Positions 25,457 to 38,700 of a stretch of DNA of 64,000 bases are shown here, piece by piece; position 1 is the first letter of the stretch, and every line of letters begins with the position of its first letter. The translations under genes and the position numbers were made by a program. Origin of the DNA: Streptomyces sp. NBS 14/10. GTDB taxonomy: Bacteria > Actinomycetota > Actinomycetes > Streptomycetales > Streptomycetaceae. The notes beneath the pieces are model-generated. The model had not been told where the DNA came from. It saw nothing but the letters and a program-made list of their open reading frames with translations, and made no database searches. The stretch lies in NCBI RefSeq assembly GCF_002224125.1, contig NZ_NCSM01000036.1, forward strand, positions 69,747-133,746, read 5' to 3'.

Positions 25457-25535
25457 GAGCGACCGTCGGGCCGCCGGCCCGACGGATGTCCTGCACCTTG
25501 TGCGAGGCCGAGCCTCGCGGGACGAAGGAGAACGC

Positions 25536-26360
25536 ATGACCACCGAGGTCACCACGACGGACCTCCGGGCCTTCACCGAGAACTGGCTGGACTGGTACCG
25601 CGCCCAGGAGGCCCGGCTCGCCGACCCGCACGGATTCCTGGCGATCACCGGCCTGCACTGGCTCGACGACCGGCCGCAGCGCTTCCCCGACGCGCCCGGC
25701 GCGTGGCACACCGGCCGCGACGGGGTCGTCGTCACCCTCGACGCCGGTGAGGAACTGGTCGTCGACGGAACGCCGGTACGGGGCGAGCACCGCTTCGGCG
25801 TGCTTCCCGAGCGTGGCGGCGTCGACGCGGTCTGGGGAGACGCCGTCATCGAGGTCGCCAGGCGCGGCGGCAACGACATCGTGCGCCCCCGGCACCCGGA
25901 CGCGCCGCTGCGCACCGCCTTCACCGGAACACCCGCCTACGCCCCCGATCCGCGCTGGGTCGTGACGGGCCGCTACCTCCCCTTCGGCACACCGCGGCCG
26001 ACCACCGTGGGCGCCGCGGCCTGGGGCCTTGAGCATGTGTACCACGCGCCGGGCCGGATCGAGTTCGAACTGCACGGACGTCAGCTGTCGCTGACCGCGT
26101 TCCCCGGACGTGGTGCGGGCCGGCTGATGGTGCTGTTCACCGACGCGACGTCCGGGGTCACCACTTACGCCGCCAACCGGGTCCTGGCCCTCGAGCCGCC
26201 CGCCGCCGACGGCACGGTCGTCCTGGACTTCAACCGCGCCGCGAACCTGTCGTGCGCCTACACGGACCTGGCCACCTGCCCGCTGCCACCGGCCGAGAAC
26301 CGGCTGCCGGTGGCAATCGAGGCAGGTCAGAAGACTCCCCGCGAGCGCGGCGGGTCCTGA
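25536..26360 (+). CDS. DUF1684 domain protein
   Basis: A 274-residue protein from ATG 25536, behind GAAGGAG. It has the DUF1684 layout: WLDWYRAQEARLADPHGFLA and TGLHWLDDRPQRFPDAPG at the start, then beta-rich sequence, and the C-terminal signature FTDATSGVTTYAANRVL followed by LDFNRAANLSCAY and CPLPPAENRLPVAIEAGQK. The family is cytosolic and of unknown biochemical role. The gene lies between the LLM oxidoreductase and the SAM-IV element, so linkage to sulfur metabolism is suggested only by position. Confidence 0.85.
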   Translation: MTTEVTTTDLRAFTENWLDWYRAQEARLADPHGFLAITGLHWLDDRPQRFPDAPGAWHTGRDGVVVTLDAGEELVVDGTPVRGEHRFGVLPERGGVDAVWGDAVIEVARRGGNDIVRPRHPDAPLRTAFTGTPAYAPDPRWVVTGRYLPFGTPRPTTVGAAAWGLEHVYHAPGRIEFELHGRQLSLTAFPGRGAGRLMVLFTDATSGVTTYAANRVLALEPPAADGTVVLDFNRAANLSCAYTDLATCPLPPAENRLPVAIEAGQKTPRERGGS

Positions 26361-26414
26361 GCCGCGCTGTCGGCCGACGCCATTGACGTACGGCGGGACC
26401 GCTCCGTACGATCA

Positions 26415-26548
26415 CGAATGGCATTGAGTGTCAGCGTCAAGCCCTGGCTCGCTGACCGGCAACCCTCCCGCGCGGTGGGGTGCTCCAGGTGAAAGCCCGG
26501 CGGGATCACCGACGATCCCCGCAAGCGCGTGGCCCCGTGGGCGGGGCC
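26415..26548 (+). ncRNA. SAM-IV riboswitch with hairpin expression platform
   Basis: The core matches the actinomycete SAM-IV aptamer: TTGAGTGTCAGCGTCAAGCC, then CTGACCGGCAACCCTCC, CGCGGTGGGGTGC, CCAGGTGAAAGCC and finally CCCCGCAAGCGCG. The 3' edge overlaps a strong hairpin, GGCCCCG-TGGG-CGGGGCC at 26531-26548, which ends 7 bases before the GGAGG of the leader-peptide ORF. So SAM binding could choose between the aptamer's closing helix and a hairpin that affects transcription or ribosome access. SAM-IV elements normally switch sulfur-amino-acid genes off when SAM is plentiful. Confidence 0.88.
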
Positions 26549-26567
26549 GGAGATATGGAGGACCGGT

Positions 26568-26684
26568 ATGCGGCACGGTGGTGACCTCAGTACCTCCTCC
26601 GCCGTCGCCATGGTGTTCTCCCGGCTCTCGCGTCGGCGCCACATCGACCTGAAGCGCGCGACCAGCTGCCTCTGTCAGGCCTGA
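26568..26684 (+). CDS. Cysteine-containing leader peptide (RRRHIDLKRATSCLCQA)
   Basis: A 38-codon ORF behind ATGGAGG at 26554-26560, ending RRRHIDLKRATSCLCQA with two Cys codons four codons from the stop. This RH.DL.R..S..C ending is that of short ORFs annotated as putative leader peptides before sulfur genes in streptomycetes (from memory). Stalling at the Cys codons when Cys-tRNA is low would free downstream transcription or translation. Two hairpins follow before the ABC gene, which fits attenuation. A second peptide of the same kind leads the operon at 50 kb. Confidence 0.75.
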   Translation: MRHGGDLSTSSAVAMVFSRLSRRRHIDLKRATSCLCQA

Positions 26685-26693
26685 CGGCCCTTC

Positions 26694-26723
26694 CCACCGC
26701 CGGCCGGAGTCCGGCCCCGGTGG
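26694..26723 (+). promoter_or_regulatory. First hairpin after the leader peptide
   Basis: CCACCG (26694-26699) pairs with CGGTGG (26718-26723), enclosing GGCCG (26702-26706) with CGGCC (26712-26716). It begins 10 bases after the leader peptide stop, where a stalled ribosome could disrupt it. Confidence 0.5.
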
Positions 26724-26791
26724 TCGCCGCACTCGTTTCCGCCTGATCCCCGTTTCCCCCGTTCCCCCTGATCCCTGTCTGCACAGCGCTC

Positions 26792-26822
26792 CCCCGCCAC
26801 CGGCGTCGCGCCGGTGGCGGGG
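26792..26822 (+). terminator. Perfect 14-bp hairpin between leader and ABC operon
   Basis: CCCCGCCACCGGCG (26792-26805), loop TCG, CGCCGGTGGCGGGG (26809-26822): a perfect very stable stem 71 bases before the substrate-binding gene. There is no U-run after it, as is common in high-GC actinomycetes. It is a candidate attenuator terminator for the leader peptide system. Confidence 0.55.
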
Positions 26823-26893
26823 CCGAACGCCCATGCGCGGCCGTGCCTCATAGGGCACCCCATGCCTGGTGACACGAGTAGGAGAACCCCTCC

Positions 26894-28513
26894 GTGACAA
26901 CACTTCCGGATTTCAGATCCTCCCGATGGGCGGCGCTGACCGCCCTGGTGACCACCAGTGTGCTGCTGACCGCCTGCGGGTCGAGCGGCGACGGCTCCGG
27001 CAGCGGCAGCGGCCGGGCGAAGTCCGGCTCCACCCTGACCTTCGCGGTGAGTTCGGACGCCGGCTGCGTGGATCCGCAACAGGTTGCCAGCAACGACACC
27101 ATCTACTCGGTGCGCCAGATCGTGGACTCCCTGACGGACCAGGACCCCAAAACCGGCAAGATCGTGCCGTGGCTGGCGAAGAGCTGGGACATCAGCTCCG
27201 ACACAACGACGTTCACCTTCCGTCTGAGGTCGGGTGTCACCTTCAGCGACGGGTCGAAGCTGACCGCGCAGGTGGTCAAGGACAACTTCGACGCGGTGCC
27301 GAAGCTCGGCGCCCTGGGGACCCTGGCCGAGGGCTACCTGAGTGGCGTCAAGAGCACCAGCGTGATCGACCCACTCACCGTCAAGGTGACCTTCAAGGAG
27401 CCCAACGCCCAGTTTCTGCAGGCCACTTCTACGCATTCGCTGGGCATCGAGTCATCGGCGAGCGTGAGGAAGACCCCGCAGCAGAAGTGCAGTGACGGGG
27501 TGGTCGGATCCGGGCCCTTCGTACTGAAGCAGTACGCGCAGAACCAGTCGATCACCCTGGCCAAGCGCGCCGGGTACGCATGGGGTTCCTCGCTGTGGAC
27601 CAAGAAGGGCGAGGCGTATCTGGACAAGCTGGTGTTCAAGGTCGTACCGGAAGCGGGCGTGCGGGCCGGCAGTCTCCAGTCCGGCCAGGTGGCCGCGATC
27701 AGCAGCGTGGGCAGGGCCAATGAGGCGGCACTCAAGGGCAGCCAGGTCACTCTCCAGCGACGGGCCAACCCCGGCATCGTGTTCGGTCTCGGGCTCAACA
27801 GCTCGCGACCGGCGCTGAAGGACGCGAGGGTGCGCCAGGCGATCCTGTCGGCCATCGACCGACGGCAGATCGCCGACACCGTGTTCCCCACCGGCACCAA
27901 GGCGGCGACCAGCGTCCTCGCACACACCACGCCCGACTACACCAACCTCGCCCCGGACCTGGCCTTCGACGCGGCCAAGGCGAAGTCCCTGCTGGACGAG
28001 GCGGGCTGGAGCACCGGCAGCGACGGCATCCGTACGAAGAACGGCAAGAAACTGAGCCTGACCGTCGACTGGATCCCCAACTCGGCAACCAACCAGCCCG
28101 CTCTGGAACTGCTTCAGCAGCAGCTCAAGGCCGTGGGTGTGGCCGTGACCCTCAAGCAGCTCCAGGTCACTCAGCTGGCGCCGACGCTCCAGTCGGGCGG
28201 TTACGACGCGGCTTGGGGGAACATCACCCGTGCCGATCCGGACATCCTGCGCAGTTCCTTCTCCACCGAGCTGGCCAACTTCTACCGCGTTCCGGCGGGC
28301 AGCCTGGATGCGGCGCTGTCCGCGCAGGCCGCGACCACGGACCCGGCCAAACGCAAACAACTGACGGGCCGGGCACAGCAGTTGATCGTGCAGAGTGCCT
28401 ACTACGCGCCGGTGGTGGAGCTCCAGACCCAGCTGGGCGTGTCGAAGAAGGTGCACGACCTGAACTTCGACGCCTCCAGCAGGATCCAGCTGCACGACAC
28501 CTGGATCGGCTAG
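26894..28513 (+). CDS. Peptide/nickel-type ABC substrate-binding lipoprotein
   Basis: A 539-residue SBP_bac_5 (DppA/OppA-type) protein starting at GTG 26894 behind AGGAG. Residues 1-28 are a lipoprotein signal with lipobox LLTAC (Cys28), followed by a Ser/Gly linker. The mature protein begins LTFAVSSDAGCVDPQQVASN and has the family's GVTFSDGSKLTAQVVKDNFD and VRQAILSAIDRRQIADTVFP. It would be anchored outside the membrane and feed the two permeases that follow by 3 and -4 bases. The SAM-IV riboswitch and Cys leader upstream suggest that the ligand contains sulfur, for example a Met or Cys peptide or a thiol conjugate. That is inference. Confidence 0.9.
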   Translation: MTTLPDFRSSRWAALTALVTTSVLLTACGSSGDGSGSGSGRAKSGSTLTFAVSSDAGCVDPQQVASNDTIYSVRQIVDSLTDQDPKTGKIVPWLAKSWDISSDTTTFTFRLRSGVTFSDGSKLTAQVVKDNFDAVPKLGALGTLAEGYLSGVKSTSVIDPLTVKVTFKEPNAQFLQATSTHSLGIESSASVRKTPQQKCSDGVVGSGPFVLKQYAQNQSITLAKRAGYAWGSSLWTKKGEAYLDKLVFKVVPEAGVRAGSLQSGQVAAISSVGRANEAALKGSQVTLQRRANPGIVFGLGLNSSRPALKDARVRQAILSAIDRRQIADTVFPTGTKAATSVLAHTTPDYTNLAPDLAFDAAKAKSLLDEAGWSTGSDGIRTKNGKKLSLTVDWIPNSATNQPALELLQQQLKAVGVAVTLKQLQVTQLAPTLQSGGYDAAWGNITRADPDILRSSFSTELANFYRVPAGSLDAALSAQAATTDPAKRKQLTGRAQQLIVQSAYYAPVVELQTQLGVSKKVHDLNFDASSRIQLHDTWIG

Positions 28514-28516
28514 CCC

Positions 28517-29476
28517 GTGCGCCGCTATGTGATCAAACGGCTCGCCCAGGCGGCCGGAGTGCTGTGGGCGGCCTACACGGTCTCGTTCCTGGTGCTGGAC
28601 TATCTGCCGGGCGACCCGGTCACGGCGATGGCCAGTGCCGGAATGGACTCGGGGCAGGTCGATCCCGAGCAGATCGCCGCCCTGCGGCACGAGTACGGCT
28701 TCGACAAGCCGGTGCTGGTGCAGTACGCCGAGTACCTCGGCCGGGCGGTGCGCGGGGACTTCGGCGACTCGGTCGCCACCGGCCGGCCGGTCGCCGGGGC
28801 GCTGGCCGACGCGCTGCCGCAGACACTCCAGCTGACCGGCGCGGCCCTGCTGCTCGCGGTGGTCCTCGGCGGCGGTCTGGCGGTGGTGGCGACGTACACC
28901 TCTCGGCGCTGGCTGCGGCAGCTGCTGCTGTCACTGCCGCCGCTGGGGGTGTCCGTTCCCACGTTCTGGGTGGGGCTGCTGCTCGTCGAGGCGTTCTCCT
29001 TCCGGCTGCACTGGTTTCCGGCGTTCGGCAACGACGGCCTTCGGGGGCTGGTGCTGCCGGCCCTGACGCTGGCGGTCCCGACCGGCGCGCAGATCGCCCA
29101 GGTGCTCGCCAAGAGCCTGCTCACCGCGCTGGACCAGGCGTATGTGGAGACCGCGCGGGCCAAGGGCGCCGGCCGGTGGCGGGTCCATCTGCGGCACGCG
29201 CTGCGCAACGCGTCCCTGCCGGCGCTGACGGTCGTCGGGCTGCTCGTGGGGCAGCTGATCGCCGGTTCGGTGGTAGTGGAGACGGTGTTCTCCCGTGACG
29301 GCCTCGGTCGCGTGACCGCGGCGGCGGTCACGGCCCAGGACATCCCGCTGGTCCAAGGGGTGGTGGTGTTCGGGGCGCTGATCTTCGTGACGACGAACCT
29401 GGTCATCGACCTGGTCTATCCGCTGCTGGACCCGCGGATCGTGGTGGCCTCGGACAGAAGGGCGGGCATCGCATGA
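28517..29476 (+). CDS. ABC permease, DppB/OppB type
   Basis: A 319-residue inner-membrane permease with the DppB pattern: RRYVIKRLAQAAGVLWAAYT as helix 1, YLPGDPVTAM in the N-terminal extracytoplasmic loop and six or so hydrophobic segments. The coupling (EAA-like) loop is ETARAKGAGRWRVHLRHALR, before the C-terminal helices. GTG at 28517 is 3 bases after the binding-protein stop, and its 3' end overlaps the next permease by ATGA. It works with the DppC-type partner and the fused ATPase downstream. Confidence 0.9.
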   Translation: MRRYVIKRLAQAAGVLWAAYTVSFLVLDYLPGDPVTAMASAGMDSGQVDPEQIAALRHEYGFDKPVLVQYAEYLGRAVRGDFGDSVATGRPVAGALADALPQTLQLTGAALLLAVVLGGGLAVVATYTSRRWLRQLLLSLPPLGVSVPTFWVGLLLVEAFSFRLHWFPAFGNDGLRGLVLPALTLAVPTGAQIAQVLAKSLLTALDQAYVETARAKGAGRWRVHLRHALRNASLPALTVVGLLVGQLIAGSVVVETVFSRDGLGRVTAAAVTAQDIPLVQGVVVFGALIFVTTNLVIDLVYPLLDPRIVVASDRRAGIA

Positions 29477-30410
29477 GCCAGAACCTTGTCCACAGCCCGG
29501 CCGACACGGCCGACACGGCCGAGGCCGCCCCCGGCCTCGGCCAGCCGGCCGACACGGGGACCGGTCCCGGACCGGGGCATCGCGTCGACGTACGGCGGGG
29601 CTTGCGATTCCTGCTGCGCCGCCCCGGTCTGCTGCTGTCGGTCGCCGTCGTCGTGCTGGTGGTGCTGGCCTCGTTCCGGCCGGACCTGTTCACCTCGCAG
29701 GATCCGCTGAAGGGGGTGCCGTCGCGGAACTTCCGCGGCCCGAGCGGCACCCACTGGTTCGGCACCGACGAGCTGGGACGCGATGTGTTCTCCCGCGTGG
29801 TGCACGGCGCCCAGTTGTCCCTGAAGGCCACGCTGATCGCGGTGCTGGTCGCGTTCGTGGTCGGCGGTCTGCTCGGCGTGGTCGCCGGGTTCGTGGGCCG
29901 CTGGGTGGACGACGTGCTGATGCGCTTCGTCGACGTACTGCTGTCCATCCCCGCGCTGTTCCTGTCCCTGGCCCTCGTCACCGCGCTCGGATACGGGACG
30001 GTGAAGGTGGCGGTCGCGGTCGGCATCGCCAGTGTCGCCGCGTTCGCCCGAGTGGCGCGCGCGGAGGTACTCCGGGTGCGTCAGGCGGTGTTCGTCGAGG
30101 CGTCGCGCTCATGCGGGGCCCGCTGGTACTCGGTGCTGGGCCGACATGTGCTGCCCAATGCCGCGGGCCCGGTGATCGTCCTGGCCACCCTCGACTTCGG
30201 CTCCTCCATCCTGGCCGTCTCGGCGCTGAGCTTCCTCGGCTACGGGGCGCCCCCGCCGGCCCCGGAGTGGGGCACGTTGATCTCCGACGGCCGCAACTAC
30301 CTCGCCAACGCCTGGTGGCTGACCGCACTGCCCGGACTGGCGATCGCCGCGACCGTGCTGGCCACCAACCGCATCGCACGGGCGCTGGACGGCGAATGGT
30401 CCCGGCAGCG

Positions 30411-30414
<4 letters not shown>
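29473..30414 (+). CDS. ABC permease, DppC/OppC type
   Basis: A 313-residue permease of the DppC type. The N-terminal 45 residues are a low-complexity Ala/Asp/Thr/Pro-rich tail before helix 1 (LLLSVAVVVLVVLASF). FGTDELGRDVFSRVVHGAQL is the hallmark of the family. The coupling loop is EASRSCGARWYSVLGRHVLP. Both ends overlap neighbours by ATGA, so translation is coupled with the DppB partner and the ATPase. Confidence 0.9.
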
Positions 30415-32108
<1,694 letters not shown>

Positions 32109-32179
32109 GGACCGCGAGTCGAACCACCGTCACCGCCGACGGGTACGGACTCCCGTGGCCCGTTCGATCGGATTCGCTG

Positions 32180-33481
32180 TCAGTTCAGGGCGAAGTAGCG
32201 CAGCCAGAGATATCCGGCGGCGATGGTGACCGTCACCGAGGTCACGGCCAGGCCGTACTTGGTGAACTGCCAGAACGAGATGGGCTGGCGGTTGCGTTCG
32301 GCGATCCCCAGGACCACGACATTGGCGGAGGCGCCGATCGCGGTGGCATTGCCACCGAGGTCGGCCCCCAGCGCCAGCGCCCACCACAGCACATGGACAC
32401 CATCACCCCCGCCGAAGCCGTGCGCCAGGTCGGCCGTGATGGGAGCCATGGTGGCGACATACGGAATGTTGTCGACAACCCCCGACAACACCGCGGAACC
32501 GAACACCAACAGCATCGCCGCGCCGAGTTCACTGCCACCGGTCGCGTCCGCCAGGGCCTGGGAGATCTCCCCGATGACACCGGTCTCGATCAGCGAACCC
32601 ACCATGATGAACAGCCCGGCGAAGAAAGCGAGAGTCGGCCACTCGACCTCCTTCAGCGCCTCACCCGTCCCCACCGTCGAGACGGCGATCAGCAACCCTG
32701 CGCCGAGCAGAGCGACCACGCTCGGCGCGTAGTGCAGCACCGGGTGTGCCACAAAACCGACGACGACCAGCGCGAGTACGGCCAGGCCCTGGTACAGCAG
32801 CCGGTGGTCACGGATCGCCTCGCGCTCCTCAAGCGCCATCACTTCGGCGGCGCGCTGCTCGTCGTACACGAACACCTTGCGGAACATCACCCGGCACATC
32901 ACCACCAGAACGACGGTGAGGATCGCGGCGATCGGCGCCAGATGGACCAGGAAGTCGTTGAAGGTCAGCCCGCCCCGGCTGGCGATGATGATGTTCGGCG
33001 GATCGCCGACCAGGGTGGCGGTGCCACCGATGTTGGAGGCCATCACCTCGGCGATCAGAAACGGTGCGACGGGCAGGGCGAGGCGTTCGCACACCAGCAG
33101 GGTGACCGGCGCGATCAGCAGCACCGTGGTGACGTTGTCCAGCAGCGCCGAGGCGCCCGCGGTGATCACTATCAGCATCGCCATCACCCGGAAGGGCCTG
33201 CCGCGGGCGCGTTTGACCGCCCAGATCGCCAGATACTCGAACACGCCCGTCTGCCGCAGGACACCGACGATCGCCATCATCCCCAGCAGCAGGAAGATGA
33301 CGTTCCAGTCGATCCCGGAGCGCTCGTCGAAGAACGCCGCCGTATCGTCGGTGGCGCCGATCGCGAGCATGGCCGCCGCCCCACCCAGGGCGGCGGCCGT
33401 ACGGTGCACATGCTCGCTGATGATCGCCGCGTACGCGATGACGAAAACCGCGATCGCCGCCCAGCTGTGCCAGTCGCTCAT
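32180..33481 (-). CDS. SLC13/ArsB-NhaD-type ion transporter (possible organic-anion permease)
   Basis: A 433-residue membrane protein with about 11-12 hydrophobic segments. The duplicated signature of the ion-transporter superfamily is seen: LLDNVTTVLLIAPVTLL with GGTATLVGDPPNIIIASR in the first half, and VVDNIPYVATMAPI with GADLGGNATAIGASANVV in the second. Members carry dicarboxylates, citrate, arsenite or protons/sodium. It ends the malonate gene run, 105 bases after MadM, so a role in malonate or dicarboxylate traffic is plausible. It may be redundant with MadLM or act as an exporter. Confidence 0.8.
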   Translation of the reverse strand: MSDWHSWAAIAVFVIAYAAIISEHVHRTAAALGGAAAMLAIGATDDTAAFFDERSGIDWNVIFLLLGMMAIVGVLRQTGVFEYLAIWAVKRARGRPFRVMAMLIVITAGASALLDNVTTVLLIAPVTLLVCERLALPVAPFLIAEVMASNIGGTATLVGDPPNIIIASRGGLTFNDFLVHLAPIAAILTVVLVVMCRVMFRKVFVYDEQRAAEVMALEEREAIRDHRLLYQGLAVLALVVVGFVAHPVLHYAPSVVALLGAGLLIAVSTVGTGEALKEVEWPTLAFFAGLFIMVGSLIETGVIGEISQALADATGGSELGAAMLLVFGSAVLSGVVDNIPYVATMAPITADLAHGFGGGDGVHVLWWALALGADLGGNATAIGASANVVVLGIAERNRQPISFWQFTKYGLAVTSVTVTIAAGYLWLRYFALN

Positions 33482-33586
33482 GTCACCCCCAGGAGTCGTT
33501 CCAGCAGATGCACGGCGGTGATCACGCCGAGCAGCCGGGAGCCACCGCGACCGACGGTGCCCCGCTCACTCCATCGGCGATTGCCC

Positions 33587-34351
33587 TCACCCACCGACGA
33601 TCGCCCGCACCCCCATGTACAGCAGCGACGGGCCGAGCAAGCAGCCGACGCCCGTGTAGAAGGTGGCCGTCATGGCCCCGTAGGGGACCAGGCGCTTGTC
33701 GGTGGCCGCGAGGCCTCCGGCCACGCCGGAGGTCGTACCCAGCAGGCCGCCGAAGGCCATGGCGGACTTCGGGTTGTTCAGACCGATCAGCGGGGCGATG
33801 AGCGGTGTCCCCACCATCACCACCACGGATTTGACCAGACCGGCCGCCACCGACAGCGCGATCACGTCCGAGCTCGCGCCCACCGCCGTGCCGGTCACCG
33901 GCCCGACGATGTATGTGGCCGCACCGGCGCCGATGGTCGTCAGCGATTTGGCGTCGGTGTAGCCGAAGAAGGCGGCGATGACGGCCCCGACCACGAACGA
34001 GATGAGTACGCCCAGCAGGATCGACAGCCCGCCGGACAGCCCGGCACGCTTGATCACCTTCAGGTCGACGCCGTAGGCGGTGGAGATGATCGCGAAGTCC
34101 CGAAGCATCGCGCCGCCCATCAGGCTCAGCCCGGAGAGCGCTGTGAAGTCGGCGAGCCCGTGCTCGCCGTCGGTCACCGTGCCGCCCCAGTAGGCCAGGA
34201 CCAGGCCGAGGAGGATGGCGATGGCGGAGCCCTGCAGCCGGCCGCGGGTCAGCGTCTTGGACAACCACCCGCCGACCAGCATCAGCGCGCCGACCAGCGC
34301 GAAGGCCACGAGCAGGCCATTGTCTTCGAAGACGGATGTGAACCTGTCCAT
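33587..34351 (-). CDS. madM: Malonate transporter subunit MadM
   Basis: A 254-residue hydrophobic protein matching MadM, the large subunit of the sodium-dependent malonate importer. Typical stretches are GLLVAFALVGALMLVGGWLS, ALSGLSLMGGAMLRDFAIIS, GAGAATYIVGPVTGTAVGAS and FGGLLGTTSGVAGGLAATDK. About 7-8 membrane segments are expected. It follows madL with only one base between stop and start codons, so the two subunits are made together. It supplies malonate to the synthetase encoded upstream. Confidence 0.9.
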   Translation of the reverse strand: MDRFTSVFEDNGLLVAFALVGALMLVGGWLSKTLTRGRLQGSAIAILLGLVLAYWGGTVTDGEHGLADFTALSGLSLMGGAMLRDFAIISTAYGVDLKVIKRAGLSGGLSILLGVLISFVVGAVIAAFFGYTDAKSLTTIGAGAATYIVGPVTGTAVGASSDVIALSVAAGLVKSVVVMVGTPLIAPLIGLNNPKSAMAFGGLLGTTSGVAGGLAATDKRLVPYGAMTATFYTGVGCLLGPSLLYMGVRAIVGG

Positions 34352-34352
34352 C

Positions 34353-34763
34353 TCAGGCCTCCTGCTTCTCGTCCGCGCTCAGCGTCTGCGGCGTCTCCAG
34401 TGGTTCGCCCGGTTCGCCGATCCGCGCCAGCGCGGGTACCAGGGCGAACCCCGCGGCGACGGCGCCGAGTCCCGCCAGGATCGCCATCGGACCGCCGGTG
34501 ACCGCCTTGACCACGTTCTGCGCGGAGGCCATGGCGATGACGATCGGTATGTACATCGCGCTCCAGAAGAGCACGCCCTGCTCGGAGGCCTCGGGGAACT
34601 TGCCCTTCCGGCGGAGCTGGTGGGTGACCAGCACCAGCATGATCATGGCGAAGCCGACTCCGCCGACATTGGCATCGACGCCGACCACGACGCCGAGCAG
34701 TTCACCGGTGAGTGTGCCCGCGAGCATGCACACCGCCAGTGCGGCAACTCCATAGATAACCAT
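34353..34763 (-). CDS. madL: Malonate transporter subunit MadL
   Basis: A 136-residue membrane protein from MVIYGVAALAVCM, the usual MadL start and length. It has four hydrophobic segments with the GELLGVVVGVDANVGGVGFA core and the family stretch GVLFWSAMYIPIVIAMASAQ, then a charged cytosolic tail. MadL and MadM together form the malonate:sodium symporter. The gene lies 110 bases after the MCD-MatB coding region and just before madM. Confidence 0.9.
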   Translation of the reverse strand: MVIYGVAALAVCMLAGTLTGELLGVVVGVDANVGGVGFAMIMLVLVTHQLRRKGKFPEASEQGVLFWSAMYIPIVIAMASAQNVVKAVTGGPMAILAGLGAVAAGFALVPALARIGEPGEPLETPQTLSADEKQEA

Positions 34764-34873
34764 CGTCTTCTCCACGCTGAGAGACACCGGGGGGACATGG
34801 GGGAAACAGGGGACCTGCAGGGTGAGACAGAGGTGGAGCCGGCCGGCCCCGTGGACCACAGCCGGCCGGTGGA

Positions 34874-37855
<2,982 letters not shown>

Positions 37856-37910
37856 CTCCGCTCCTTCGCCCTGCCTCCGGTTCCAGACCATTTCATATGC
37901 GTAAACGCGT

Positions 37911-37926
37911 CTGATGTATATAACAA
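37911..37926. promoter_or_regulatory. MatR-like operator between the malonate operon and its GntR gene
   Basis: CTGATGTATATAACAA holds TGTATATAACA, a partial palindrome similar to the rhizobial MatR site TCTTGTATACACGA (known from the Rhizobium mat operon). It lies in the 131-base gap between the divergent starts of the MCD-MatB and GntR coding regions. Confidence 0.45.
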
Positions 37927-37986
37927 CGCGAGAGTGAGATGCACCACCCCCTGTCCAGATCGGATAATCTGGGCTCGGAGGTGTCC

Positions 37987-38664
37987 ATGGCTCGAGTCCC
38001 GGAATCACAGCGCGTACGGGACGCGCTCGAGAACGCCGTCATCGACGGCCGCTACCGACCCGGTGAACGCCTGGATCCGGCACAGCTCGAGCGGGAGTAC
38101 GGATGCTCGCGCACGCCGATCCGAGAAGCCCTCCAGGCCCTGGAGCGCTCCGGACTGGTGCAGATCCGCCCCAAACGCGGCACATTCGTCACCGAGTTGA
38201 GCATCTCCGAGCTGGCCGAACGCTTCGAAGTCATGGCCGAGCTCGAGGGAATGGCGGCACGGCTCTCCGCCCGCCGTATCGAGCGGGAGTCGCTGGACGA
38301 GCTCGAACGCGCCCTGCAGGAGTGCGTGAAACACGCCACGGCCGGCGACGCCGACCGCTACTACTACGCCAACGCCTGGTTCCACGACATCGTCTACGAC
38401 TCCTGCGGCAACGAGTACCTGCGACAGCAGGCCCAGGCGCTCAAACGGGCCCTCCAGCCGTACCGGCGGCTGCAGTTGCGCGTGCCGGATCGCATGCGGC
38501 GCTCGCTGGCCGAGCACCGTGAGATCGCCGACGCCATTGCCGGCGGGGACGCGGACACCGCGGAGAACGCCGCCCGCGACCACGTGCTCGTCCAGGTCAA
38601 GGAGTTCAGCCAGCTGATGCGGACGTGGCGGCAGGTGACGGAGTCGGCACACAGCGCCAGGTGA
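37987..38664 (+). CDS. GntR-family regulator, FCD type (MatR-like)
   Basis: A 225-residue regulator from MARVPESQ, behind GGAGG. Residues about 8-72 are the GntR winged helix (RVRDALENAVIDGRYRPGER, CSRTPIREALQALERSGLVQ). The rest is an FCD all-helical effector domain with metal-binding His in WFHDIVY and EHREIADAI. Its position divergent from a malonate operon and the MatR-like operator point to a malonate-responsive repressor like rhizobial MatR. Confidence 0.85.
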   Translation: MARVPESQRVRDALENAVIDGRYRPGERLDPAQLEREYGCSRTPIREALQALERSGLVQIRPKRGTFVTELSISELAERFEVMAELEGMAARLSARRIERESLDELERALQECVKHATAGDADRYYYANAWFHDIVYDSCGNEYLRQQAQALKRALQPYRRLQLRVPDRMRRSLAEHREIADAIAGGDADTAENAARDHVLVQVKEFSQLMRTWRQVTESAHSAR

Positions 38665-38700
38665 ACCGCGCTCCCGGTACGGCGGAGGCGGCCGCGAGCA

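Noticed and set aside
26610..26684. Internal ATG (MVFSRLSRRRHIDL...) as the leader peptide start
   Set aside because: It has no Shine-Dalgarno; the upstream ATG at 26568 follows ATGGAGG at proper spacing. The Cys-containing end is the same either way.
32109..32179. Possible terminator between the ABC ATPase and SLC13 genes (ACGGG...CCCGT near 32140)
   Set aside because: The stem is only five pairs with a large loop, not better than chance at this GC content.
32223..34501. Long plus-strand frames opposite the malonate transporter genes
   Set aside because: They encode Arg/His/Gln-rich low-complexity sequence antisense to clear membrane proteins; GC-bias shadows.
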